Shown here: piece by piece, positions 13,838-20,796 of the stretch
Numbering within the stretch: position 1 is the first letter of the stretch
Layout of the letters: each line of letters begins with the position of its first letter
Source: Ruminococcaceae bacterium UBA1730
GTDB taxonomy: Bacteria; Bacillota; Clostridia; Oscillospirales; Acutalibacteraceae
Direction: 5' to 3'
NCBI GenBank assembly: GCA_002315935.1
Contig: DCII01000035.1
Location: forward strand, 1-20,796
DNA: 20,796 bases
Made by a program: the position numbers and the translations under genes
Notes under the pieces: model-generated
Database searches by the model: none
The model's input: the letters and a program-made list of their open reading frames with translations, nothing else
Told to the model about the DNA's origin: nothing

Positions 13838-16132
13838 ATGGCACAGATTACAGGTCTTGATTATAAAATCAAGGAAATGGCTGCGAGAATCAAAGAGCTA
13901 AGAGAAATCGAAGCCTTCACTCCAACAGAAATGGCATATAAAACCGGCGTTACAACCGAAGAGTATCTCAAATGTGAAAATGGTGAAAGTGACCTTAACT
14001 TTGCTTTTATTTACCGTTGTGCTCTTGCTCTGAATGTTAATGTTACTGACATTATCGAAGGTTACAGCCCTAAGCTTTCGTCCTATATGGTCACCCGAAA
14101 CGGTTCGGGTCAGGAGGTTGCCGAAGCTCACGGAATGACCTATTTCAACCTTGCATACGCATTCCAGAACAGAATTGCAGAGCCTCTTTTTGTCTGCTGT
14201 AAATTCGATGAAGAAGCTCTCCATAAGGATATTGAGCTTACAACTCATGAGGGTCAGGAATGTGACATAATTGTTGAAGGAAATCTAATGATTCAGATTG
14301 GCGAACACAGGGAGGTTCTCGGCCCCGGCGACAGCATTTATTATAATTCGGACACTCCGCACGGAATGGTAGCCGTCAACGGAAGCGATTGCCGATTCTA
14401 TGCAATTGTTCTCAATCCGACGGGTGAACCCATTCCGGAGCTCTCCCCTGTTCAGGTTATCAAGGACACAAGAATTGCCGAAAAGGATACAAAGGACAGA
14501 ATCTACCGCAGGTTTGTTGATGTTGAAGAAAACGAAAACGGTACTCCGACTTCAATCAAATTCAAGAATACAGAGAATTTCAATTTTGCATTTGACCTTG
14601 TTGATGCTCTTGCAGACCGTGAACCCGAAAAGCTTGCAATGCTTCACATTTCGGGCGATGAAGCCAAAACAGAACGCAGATTTACCTTCAAGGATATGAA
14701 GAAGGCTTCCGCACAGTGTGCAAACTATTTCAAGTCACTCGGCATCAAGAAGGGTGACCGAGTTCTGCTTGTTCTCAAGCGTCACTATCAGTTCTGGTTT
14801 GCAATGCTCGGACTTAACAAGCTCGGTGCAATTGCAATTCCTGCAACCATTCAGCTTCAGGAGCATGACTTTGAATACAGATTCCAATCGGCAGGAATAA
14901 ACACCGTTATCTGTACCGCAGACGGTGACACCGCTCATCAGGTTGACCTTGCCGCCGCAAAATGCCCTGAGCTCGTCAACAAGCTCATTGTCAACGGTAA
15001 GCGTGACGGCTGGCGTAGCTTCGATGATGAATATACCCTTTACAGCTCACATTATATCCGCACAGATGATGCCCCCGGCGGAGATGATCTCATGATAATG
15101 TTCTTCACCTCAGGTACTTCGGGTTATCCCAAGATGGCGGCTCATAATTATAAATATGCTCTCGGTCACTTCCATACGGCAAAATACTGGCACACCGTTG
15201 ACCCTGACGGACTTCATTTCACCATTTCAGACACAGGCTGGGCAAAGGCGATGTGGGGCAAGCTCTACGGTCAGTGGTTCTGCGAAGCGGCAACCTTCGT
15301 TTATGACTTTGACCGCTTTGATGCCGCCGATATTATGCCGATGTTCGCAAAATACCACATCACAACATTCTGTGCTCCCCCGACAATGCTCCGAATGATG
15401 ATTAAGCAGGATCTTTCGTGCTATGATTTTTCATCCGTCAAGCATATGACAACTGCGGGTGAAGCTCTCAATCCCGAGGTTTACCGTCAGTTTGAAAAAG
15501 CAACGGGTCTTCAAATTCTCGAAGGCTTCGGTCAGTCCGAAAGCACAATGATTATCGGAAATCTCGTTGGTGATTCTCATAAAATCGGCTCAATGGGCAA
15601 GCCTGCTCCGATTTATGATGTTGAAATCATTGACCCCGACGGCAATCCCGTTCCCGACGGCGAAACAGGCGAAATAGTTATCAACATCAAAAACGGTTCT
15701 CCCTGCGGACTTGCGGTTGAATATTACAGAAATCCCGAAAAAACAGCAGAAACATGGCATGACGGATATTATCACACAGGCGATACAGCGTGGCGTGATG
15801 AAGACGGCTTTTATTGGTATGTCGGCAGAGTTGATGATGTTATCAAGTCCTCCGGCTACCGCATAGGACCATTCGAAATCGAAAGCGTTATCATGGAGCT
15901 TCCCTATGTTCTTGAATGCGGCGTTTCAGCCGTTCCCGATGAGGTCAGAGGTCAGATAGTCAAGGCAAGCATCGTTCTTGTCAAGGGCACAGAAGGCACA
16001 GATGAGCTTAAGAAGGAAATTCAGAAATATGTTAAGGAAAAGACTGCTCCTTATAAATATCCGAGAATCGTTGAATTCAAAGAGAGTCTTCCCAAAACAA
16101 CAAGCGGTAAGATAATCAGAAATCAGCTTTGA
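13838..16132 (+). CDS. XRE-HTH/cupin/AMP-forming acyl-CoA synthetase fusion, valine T-box controlled
   Basis: This 764-residue paralogue of the protein at 11165-13432 has the same three parts: HTH (about 12-72; RIKELREIEAFTPTEMAYKTG), cupin (about 137-195; HEGQECDIIVEGNLMIQIG and GDSIYYNSDTPHGM) and ligase (about 250-764). The ligase has FFTSGTSGYPK, GFGQSE (about 562), YHTGDTAWRDEDGF and catalytic K758. The HTH-cupin half is well diverged from its paralogue, whereas 77 consecutive residues of the C-terminal ligase domain are identical. Just after the GFGQ motif the two differ (SESTMII here, TELTLAI there), near the acyl pocket. The valine-type T-box suggests isobutyrate as substrate (inference). 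It is the first gene of a run with the ATPase, vorDBAC and ilvE. GAGAGG precedes the ATG. Confidence 0.85.
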   Translation: MAQITGLDYKIKEMAARIKELREIEAFTPTEMAYKTGVTTEEYLKCENGESDLNFAFIYRCALALNVNVTDIIEGYSPKLSSYMVTRNGSGQEVAEAHGMTYFNLAYAFQNRIAEPLFVCCKFDEEALHKDIELTTHEGQECDIIVEGNLMIQIGEHREVLGPGDSIYYNSDTPHGMVAVNGSDCRFYAIVLNPTGEPIPELSPVQVIKDTRIAEKDTKDRIYRRFVDVEENENGTPTSIKFKNTENFNFAFDLVDALADREPEKLAMLHISGDEAKTERRFTFKDMKKASAQCANYFKSLGIKKGDRVLLVLKRHYQFWFAMLGLNKLGAIAIPATIQLQEHDFEYRFQSAGINTVICTADGDTAHQVDLAAAKCPELVNKLIVNGKRDGWRSFDDEYTLYSSHYIRTDDAPGGDDLMIMFFTSGTSGYPKMAAHNYKYALGHFHTAKYWHTVDPDGLHFTISDTGWAKAMWGKLYGQWFCEAATFVYDFDRFDAADIMPMFAKYHITTFCAPPTMLRMMIKQDLSCYDFSSVKHMTTAGEALNPEVYRQFEKATGLQILEGFGQSESTMIIGNLVGDSHKIGSMGKPAPIYDVEIIDPDGNPVPDGETGEIVINIKNGSPCGLAVEYYRNPEKTAETWHDGYYHTGDTAWRDEDGFYWYVGRVDDVIKSSGYRIGPFEIESVIMELPYVLECGVSAVPDEVRGQIVKASIVLVKGTEGTDELKKEIQKYVKEKTAPYKYPRIVEFKESLPKTTSGKIIRNQL

Positions 16133-16145
16133 TAAGAGGTTCACA

Positions 16146-16808
16146 ATGGAATTCAAGCGAATTACTCTTCTTGCAGGTCATTACGGAAGCGGCAAAACGA
16201 ATATCTCCGTTAACCTTGCAATGTATTTGAAATCAACAAAAGATAAAGTCGCAGTTGCTGACCTTGACATAGTAAATCCTTATTTCAGAACAAAGGACAG
16301 CATTGAAGACTTTGAAAAAGCAGGAATCAAGTTCATCGGTTCGGAATATGCAAATTCCAATCTTGATATTCCTGCTCTGCCGCAGGAGCTTTATTCAATC
16401 ACTGACGATACTTCATACTACGCAATTATGGACATTGGCGGCGATGACAGAGGTGCTCTTGCACTCGGCAGATATGCTCCTGCAATTCTCAACGAAAACA
16501 ATTATGATATGCTTTTCGTTGCAAACTTTTTCAGACCCCTCACCCGTGATGCAGATTCGGCAATTGAGGTTATGAAGGAAATTGAATTTGCAGGCGGAAT
16601 CCCGTTCACGGGAATAATCAACAATTCAAATCTCGGAGACGAAACCGATGCCGATGCGGTTTTAGGTACTCTTGATAAGGCAAAAGAGCTGTCGGAAAAA
16701 AGCGGACTGCCGATTAAGTTAACAACCGTCAACAGACCGCTTATTCCCCAACTTTGTGATAAAATACCGAATGTTTTCGGTCTTGATCTGCAAAATAAAA
16801 TCAGATAA
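16146..16808 (+). CDS. ParA/MinD-like P-loop ATPase of the vor operon
   Basis: This 220-residue protein belongs to the CobQ/MinD/ParA-like P-loop group. Walker A is GHYGSGKT (11-18), an A'-type aspartate lies in VADLDIVNPYF, and a Walker B-like segment is AIMDIGGDD. It lacks a CxxC iron-sulfur or metal motif (one cysteine is seen, near the C-terminus) and the membrane-targeting tail of MinD. It starts 13 bases after the synthetase gene, with AGAGG, and ends 14 bases before vorD, so it is almost certainly cotranscribed with the oxidoreductase. The role is unknown. By analogy with other small P-loop maturation ATPases it could assist assembly or activation of the Vor complex, which is only a guess. 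Confidence 0.8.
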   Translation: MEFKRITLLAGHYGSGKTNISVNLAMYLKSTKDKVAVADLDIVNPYFRTKDSIEDFEKAGIKFIGSEYANSNLDIPALPQELYSITDDTSYYAIMDIGGDDRGALALGRYAPAILNENNYDMLFVANFFRPLTRDADSAIEVMKEIEFAGGIPFTGIINNSNLGDETDADAVLGTLDKAKELSEKSGLPIKLTTVNRPLIPQLCDKIPNVFGLDLQNKIR

Positions 16809-16822
16809 AAGGAGTTATGAGC

Positions 16823-17029
16823 ATGGCAAAACTTACATTCAAGTATGAAAACTGCAAGGGCTGCGGTCTTTGCATTGATGCTTGCCCCAAAGGTGTTCTT
16901 GCTCTCAACCAGAGCAAGCTCAACGGCAAGGGTCATCACCCCATCGAAGCTGTTAATCCCGATGCGTGCATTGGCTGCGCTTTCTGTGCAACAATGTGCC
17001 CCGACTGCATAATCAAGGTTGAAAGGTGA
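16823..17029 (+). CDS. vorD: 2-oxoacid:ferredoxin oxidoreductase delta subunit (2x[4Fe-4S] ferredoxin)
   Basis: This 68-residue ferredoxin-like subunit has two complete 4Fe-4S motifs, CKGCGLCIDACP and CIGCAFCATMCP. It would carry electrons between external ferredoxin and the thiamine-diphosphate site. The ATG at 16823 is chosen over 16817 because AAGGAG at 16809-16814 is only two bases from the first ATG but eight from the second. The next gene, vorB, starts 9 bases after its stop. In several oxidoreductases of this class this domain is a separate chain, as here. Confidence 0.92.
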   Translation: MAKLTFKYENCKGCGLCIDACPKGVLALNQSKLNGKGHHPIEAVNPDACIGCAFCATMCPDCIIKVER

Positions 17030-17038
17030 GTGAAATAA

Positions 17039-18094
17039 ATGGCTGATAAAGTTCTTATGAAAGGTAACGAAGCAATTGCCGAGGCCGCTATTCTTGCAGG
17101 CTGCAGACATTACTTCGGTTATCCCATCACTCCGCAGACTGAAATTGCCGCATATATGGCAAAAAGAATGCCCAAAATCGGCGGAACCTTCCTTCAGGCT
17201 GAGAGTGAAATTGCCGCAATCAATATGGTTTACGGTGCTGCATCCGTTGGTATGAGAGTTATGACCTCTTCATCCAGCCCCGGAGTATCGCTCAAGAGCG
17301 AAGGAATCTCCTATATGGCAGGTTCAGACCTTCCCGGTCTTATCGTCAATGTTCAGAGAGGCGGCCCCGGTCTCGGCGGCATCCAGCCCTCACAGTCCGA
17401 TTATTTCCAGGCAACAAAGGGCGGCGGACACGGTGACTATCATCTTATCGTTATCGCTCCCGATTCAGTTCAGGAAATGGCAGACTACACGGTTAAGGCA
17501 TTTGACCTTGCCGATAAATACAGAATGCCCGTTATGATTCTCGCAGACGGCACAATGGGTCAGATGATGGAACCCGTTTCCCTTGACCTTGACATCAAGC
17601 CCGCTCCCGAGAAGCCTTGGGCAACAACAGGTACAGGCTGTGAAAGAAAGCACAACATCATCAACTCTCTTTCACTTGTTCCAGAAGAGCTTGAAAAGCT
17701 CAACTTCGAAAGATTTGAAAAATATGCTTACATTCAGCAGAATGAAGTTATGTATGAAGAATACATGATGGAGGATGCTGAAACGGTTATCGTTGCTTTC
17801 GGCATTGCGGCAAGAGTTTCAAAGAATGCTATCACAGCCGCAAGAAAAGAAGGCATAAAGGTTGGTCTTATCAGACCCATCACTCTCTGGCCGTTCCCGA
17901 CAGAGGTAATTTCAAAGGCCGCAGACAAGGCAAAGAGATTTATTTCTGTTGAGCTTTCAATGGGTCAGATGATTGAAGATGTTAAGCTTGCAGTCAACGG
18001 CAAGGCAGATGTTGAGCTTTGCAACCGTGCAGGCGGTATGATTCCCTCTCCCGAACAGGTTCTTGAGGCTATCAAAAACGGAGGTGCGAAATAA
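17039..18094 (+). CDS. vorB: 2-ketoisovalerate:ferredoxin oxidoreductase alpha subunit
   Basis: This 351-residue protein matches VorB. The N-terminal half carries the family segments GNEAIAEAAILAGCRHYFGY and PITPQTEIAAYM, then SSSSPGVSLKSEGISYMAGSDLP and VQRGGPGLGGIQPSQSDYF. This pyrimidine-binding type domain pairs with the thiamine-diphosphate subunit to interconvert branched 2-oxoacids + CoA with acyl-CoA + CO2 and reduced ferredoxin. The Vor rather than Por or Kor assignment rests on subunit order (D-B-A-C), length and the adjacent ilvE. Its stop codon overlaps the ATG of vorA by one base, implying translational coupling. Confidence 0.9.
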   Translation: MADKVLMKGNEAIAEAAILAGCRHYFGYPITPQTEIAAYMAKRMPKIGGTFLQAESEIAAINMVYGAASVGMRVMTSSSSPGVSLKSEGISYMAGSDLPGLIVNVQRGGPGLGGIQPSQSDYFQATKGGGHGDYHLIVIAPDSVQEMADYTVKAFDLADKYRMPVMILADGTMGQMMEPVSLDLDIKPAPEKPWATTGTGCERKHNIINSLSLVPEELEKLNFERFEKYAYIQQNEVMYEEYMMEDAETVIVAFGIAARVSKNAITAARKEGIKVGLIRPITLWPFPTEVISKAADKAKRFISVELSMGQMIEDVKLAVNGKADVELCNRAGGMIPSPEQVLEAIKNGGAK

Positions 18095-18852
18095 TGGTAG
18101 TATTTGATAAACCGAAATCACTTTTGGATGTTTCCATGCACTATTGCCCCGGTTGCACTCATGGTATCGTTCACCGTCTTGTTGCAGAAGCAATTGACGA
18201 GCTTGGCATTGAAGGCAGAACCGTCGGTATTGCTCCCGTTGGATGCTCCGTTATGGCATATAACTATTTTGCCTGCGATATGATTGAGGCGGCTCACGGA
18301 AGAGCTCCCGCAGTTGCAACAGGCGTTAAGCGTTCAAATCCCGACGGACTTGTTGTTTTCACTTATCAGGGTGACGGCGACCTTGCTTCAATCGGTATGG
18401 CTGAAACAGTTCACGCCGCCGCAAGAAACGAAAACATCACTATTATCTTCATCAACAACGCCATTTACGGCATGACAGGCGGTCAGATGGCTCCTACCTC
18501 TCTCCCCGGTCAGGTTACTCAGACCTCACCCTACGGCAGAGATGTCAAGGCTTGCGGCTTCCCCGTAAGAGTCAGCGAAATGCTTGCTACTCTTGACGGC
18601 CCCGAATACATCACAAGAGTTGCGGTAAACAACGTCAAAAATGTTAAAGAAGCGGGAAAAGCAATCAAAAAGGCTTTCCAAAATCAGATTGACGGCAAAG
18701 GCTTCTCTCTTGTTGAGGTTATTTCATCCTGCCCCACAAACTGGGGCATGACTCCGCAGAAGGCTCTTCAGTGGATTGATGAAAAGATGATTCCCTATTA
18801 TCCCCTCGGTGTTTATAAAGACCGTTCAGCCGAAAGCAAGGAGGATAAATAA
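18094..18852 (+). CDS. vorA: 2-ketoisovalerate:ferredoxin oxidoreductase beta subunit (thiamine-diphosphate binding)
   Basis: This 252-residue subunit has the thiamine-diphosphate motif GDGD (93-96) through NN (121-122) in INNAIYGMTGGQ. Cysteines in MHYCPGCTHG (C18, C21) near the N-terminus recall cluster or cofactor ligands of the family. Its start overlaps the vorB stop, and the following gene begins 2 bases after its stop. With vorB it forms the catalytic core. The direction of the reaction is not fixed by sequence; the valine T-box upstream suggests carboxylation of isobutyryl-CoA to 2-oxoisovalerate. Confidence 0.92.
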   Translation: MVVFDKPKSLLDVSMHYCPGCTHGIVHRLVAEAIDELGIEGRTVGIAPVGCSVMAYNYFACDMIEAAHGRAPAVATGVKRSNPDGLVVFTYQGDGDLASIGMAETVHAAARNENITIIFINNAIYGMTGGQMAPTSLPGQVTQTSPYGRDVKACGFPVRVSEMLATLDGPEYITRVAVNNVKNVKEAGKAIKKAFQNQIDGKGFSLVEVISSCPTNWGMTPQKALQWIDEKMIPYYPLGVYKDRSAESKEDK

Positions 18853-18854
18853 TC

Positions 18855-19385
18855 ATGACAAAACAGATTCTTATTGCCGGATTCGGCGGACAGGGTATCC
18901 TTTTTGCAGGTAAATTCCTTGCATATAAAGGACTTACAGAAGATAAGCAGGTCAGCTGGCTCCCCTCTTACGGTCCCGAAATGAGAGGCGGCACAGCAAG
19001 CTGTAGCGTTATCCTCAGCGATGAACCGGTTGGTTCTCCTATCGTTTCTAATCCCGATGTTCTTATTGCTATGAATATCCCTTCACTTGATAAATATGAA
19101 GACAGCGTTGTTCCCGGCGGCGTTATCATTGCCGATTCAGCTCTCATTGACCGTCACGTCAAGAGAACCGATGTTACCGCAATTGAAATCCCTGCAACAA
19201 CTCTTGCTTCGGAAAACAATATGCCTACTCTTGCCAACATGATTATAACGGGCAAGCTTCTTGAAATTCTTGACGGCTTCAATGAAGAAAGCATCAGAGC
19301 GGCTCTCGGAAAGGTTATTTCCGCAAAGCACGCAGATATGCTTGAAATCAACCTCAAGGCTCTTGAAATAGGCAGCAAATTATAA
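18855..19385 (+). CDS. vorC: 2-oxoacid:ferredoxin oxidoreductase gamma subunit
   Basis: This 176-residue protein matches the gamma subunit domain, which binds CoA in this class. The glycine-rich GFGGQGILFAGK (about 9-20) and YGPEMRGGTASCSVILSD are diagnostic. It completes the four-subunit D-B-A-C set. GGAGG lies within the end of vorA, eight bases or more upstream of the start. An 18-base gap separates it from ilvE. Confidence 0.92.
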   Translation: MTKQILIAGFGGQGILFAGKFLAYKGLTEDKQVSWLPSYGPEMRGGTASCSVILSDEPVGSPIVSNPDVLIAMNIPSLDKYEDSVVPGGVIIADSALIDRHVKRTDVTAIEIPATTLASENNMPTLANMIITGKLLEILDGFNEESIRAALGKVISAKHADMLEINLKALEIGSKL

Positions 19386-19403
19386 TATTAGGAGTGATAA
19401 ATA

Positions 19404-20468
19404 ATGGAAATCAAGGTTACCAAGACACAGAATCCGAAGGTTAAGCCTGACCCATCAACCCTCCAGTTCGGTGTTGAATTCACTGACCATATGTTTATTA
19501 TGGACTATACCGCAGGCGAAGGCTGGCACGATGCAAGAATAGTTGAATTCGGAAGAATTCCCATGCATCCGGCTTCAACCGCTCTCCACTACGGTGCAGA
19601 AATCTTTGAAGGTCTTAAGGCTTACAGAAGACCTGACGGCGAAGTTCAGCTTTTCAGACCTATGGAGAATATCCGCAGAATGAACAGCTCTGCTGACCGT
19701 ATGTGCCTTCCCCTTCTTGATGAAAATGATGCTCTTCAGGCTCTCACAACCTTTGTTGAGCTTGAAAAGGACTGGGTTCCTTCGGCTCCTGCAACATCAC
19801 TTTATCTGCGTCCCTTCATGATTGGCAATGACGAGCATCTCGGCGTTCACGCTGTTAAGCACGCAACATTTTATATCATCGCTTCTCCTGTTGGAAGCTA
19901 CTATAAAGAAGGCATCAATCCCGTTAAGATTATGATTGAATCAGACGATGTCAGAGCAGTCAGAGGCGGCACAGGCTACACAAAGTGCGGCGGCAACTAT
20001 GCAGCAAGCACCCGTGCAGGTCAGAGAGCAGAAGAACAGGGTTATTCACAGGTTCTTTGGCTTGACGGCGTTGAGAGAAAGTATATCGAAGAAGTCGGTG
20101 CAATGAATGTTATGTTCAAGATTAACGGCGAAATTGTTACCCCTGCTCTCACAGGTTCAATTCTTCCCGGTATAACAAGAAAATCATGCCTTGAGGTTCT
20201 CAAGAGCGAAGGCTACAACGCAAACGAAAGACTTCTCAGCGTTGACGAACTTATTGATGCCTGCGAAAACGGTACCCTTGAAGAAGCTTGGGGTTGCGGA
20301 ACGGCAGCAGTTGTTTCCCCCATCGGAGAGCTTGCTTATAAGGGCAAGAAATACACCGTTAACGGCGGCAAAATCGGCGAGGTTACACAGCATCTTTATG
20401 ATACTCTTACAGGCATTCAGTGGGGTAACAAGGAAGATAAATTCGGCTGGACTCTTAGGATTAAATAA
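19404..20468 (+). CDS. ilvE: Branched-chain amino acid aminotransferase
   Basis: This 354-residue class IV pyridoxal-phosphate transaminase belongs to the larger IlvE subgroup. Visible motifs are HYGAEIFEGLKAYR (62-75), RPFMIG, the cofactor lysine K194 in GYTKCGGNYAAS, and GTLEEAWGCGTAAVVSP near the C-terminus. It interconverts valine, isoleucine and leucine with their 2-oxoacids, using glutamate/2-oxoglutarate. Being last in the vor operon, it would convert the 2-oxoacid made by Vor into the amino acid whose shortage triggers the T-box. TAGGAGTG lies upstream of the ATG. No ilvC, ilvD or leu genes are present in the window. Confidence 0.95.
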   Translation: MEIKVTKTQNPKVKPDPSTLQFGVEFTDHMFIMDYTAGEGWHDARIVEFGRIPMHPASTALHYGAEIFEGLKAYRRPDGEVQLFRPMENIRRMNSSADRMCLPLLDENDALQALTTFVELEKDWVPSAPATSLYLRPFMIGNDEHLGVHAVKHATFYIIASPVGSYYKEGINPVKIMIESDDVRAVRGGTGYTKCGGNYAASTRAGQRAEEQGYSQVLWLDGVERKYIEEVGAMNVMFKINGEIVTPALTGSILPGITRKSCLEVLKSEGYNANERLLSVDELIDACENGTLEEAWGCGTAAVVSPIGELAYKGKKYTVNGGKIGEVTQHLYDTLTGIQWGNKEDKFGWTLRIK

Positions 20469-20490
20469 TTATTCAGTCAACGCCATACAT

Positions 20491-20522
20491 TAATCAGCGT
20501 TTACGTAAGGAAATGCTGATTA
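20491..20522 (+). repeat. Hairpin at the left junction of repeat copy B
   Basis: TAATCAGCGTTT (20491-20502) pairs with AAATGCTGATTA (20511-20522) with one G-T wobble around an 8-base loop. Its left arm resembles the right terminus of the repeat itself (TTCAGCGTTTCC-GTAAG against ATCAGCGTTTAC-GTAAG), hinting that an older copy end, or a preferred target, lies at the insertion point. Confidence 0.6.
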
Positions 20523-20668
20523 AATCGACAAGCAAGATTTTTTTGTGTGTTTTGGTTGTGAAAAAGGCACAAAATCGCAGATATACTTTGTGTACTTCAA
20601 GATTTTGTAACGCATTTCACGCCAAAACAGAACAAAAAGATGCGACGACGCATTTATTCAGCGTTTCC
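20509..20668 (+). repeat. MITE-like dispersed repeat, copy B (complete, ~160 bp)
   Basis: Imperfect terminal inverted repeats of about 20 bp bound it: GGAAATGCTGATTAAATCG (20509-20527) and the complement of CGCATTTATTCAGCGTTTCC (20649-20668). GTAA flanks both sides (20505-20508 and 20669-20672), consistent with a short target duplication. Internal complementary blocks such as GTTTTGG/CCAAAAC and GTGAAA/TTTCAC make it largely self-complementary. There is no transposase. It lies between ilvE and the terminator, so it would be transcribed as part of the operon's 3' end. Confidence 0.8.
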
Positions 20669-20675
20669 GTAAGTA

Positions 20676-20738
20676 AAAAGACTTGTACGCTTTGGATATT
20701 TTCTGTATCCCATGCGTGCAAGTCTTTTGTGTTTTTTT
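20676..20738 (+). terminator. Strong terminator after the vor-ilvE operon
   Basis: AAAAGACTTGTACGC (20676-20690) pairs with GCGTGCAAGTCTTTT (20714-20728) with one wobble, with an inner GGATA/TATCC helix, followed by GTGTTTTTTT. It is the first convincing terminator downstream of T-box leader 2. Confidence 0.85.
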
Positions 20739-20781
20739 GATATAAAAATATTTTTCTATTCATCAATATTAAGCAATCGAG

Positions 20782-20796
20782 TAGGAGGCTACCCAT
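20782..20796 (+). other. Possible ribosome binding site of a gene starting at the window edge
   Basis: TAGGAGG (20782-20788) is followed after six bases by AT at the last two positions, which would become ATG if the next base is G. Only the next base can confirm this. Confidence 0.35.

Noticed and set aside
20619..20796. Minus-strand reading frame entering from the right window edge
   Set aside because: It runs through the terminator stem and into the repeat, with no RBS visible and no recognisable domain; more likely the edge holds a plus-strand gene start.
1..20796. CRISPR arrays, tRNA or rRNA genes, transposases, phage genes
   Set aside because: No regularly spaced direct repeats, tRNA cloverleaf, rRNA signature or recombinase reading frame was seen on either strand by eye.

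Overview
The window looks like a chromosomal segment of an anaerobic, low-to-moderate GC Clostridia, most likely a gut or rumen member of the Oscillospiraceae/Ruminococcaceae. Reasons: a full-length SpoIVA (endospore lineage), T-box leaders, DUF1292 and PrsA-like proteins typical of Firmicutes, strong AGGAGG-type ribosome binding sites, and a ferredoxin-dependent 2-oxoacid oxidoreductase. This placement is an inference from gene content; no rRNA is present.

Layout. 1-138: one copy of a ~160-bp quasi-palindromic repeat, cut by the window edge and abutting the RBS of a queT-like queuosine-precursor transporter (153-677). 705-1925 (-): secreted metallophosphoesterase. 2066-3408 (+): Fur/Zur-type regulator and a zinc-type substrate-binding lipoprotein. 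3484-4962 (-): spoIVA. 5058-6257 (-): membrane-anchored metallophosphoesterase. 6386-7369 (+): RluA-family pseudouridine synthase. 7496-9172 (+): PrsA-like foldase. 9278-10477 (-): DUF1292 protein, a 6S-like RNA, and a hypothetical protein.

10590-20468 (+) is the most interesting part. It holds an unclassified small RNA, then two T-box leaders, each controlling a paralogous XRE-HTH/cupin/acyl-CoA-synthetase fusion protein. Aligning the specifier loops to the B. subtilis glyQS arrangement gives ATC (Ile) for the first leader and GTA (Val) for the second. The second fusion gene is followed in tight series by a ParA-like ATPase, vorD-vorB-vorA-vorC (2-ketoisovalerate:ferredoxin oxidoreductase) and ilvE (branched-chain aminotransferase).

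Read together, this looks like a branched-chain volatile fatty acid salvage system. 2-Methylbutyrate or isobutyrate would be activated to its CoA ester, reductively carboxylated by Vor with reduced ferredoxin and CO2, then aminated by IlvE to give isoleucine or valine. Control by uncharged tRNA favours this biosynthetic direction over amino acid degradation. Reductive carboxylation of branched volatile fatty acids is known physiology of rumen bacteria. The split control of two ligases by two different T-boxes, and the HTH-cupin fusion, are the features that may be undescribed.

The right end (20469-20796) has a second, complete copy of the repeat in the opposite orientation, a strong terminator, and what may be the RBS of the next gene.
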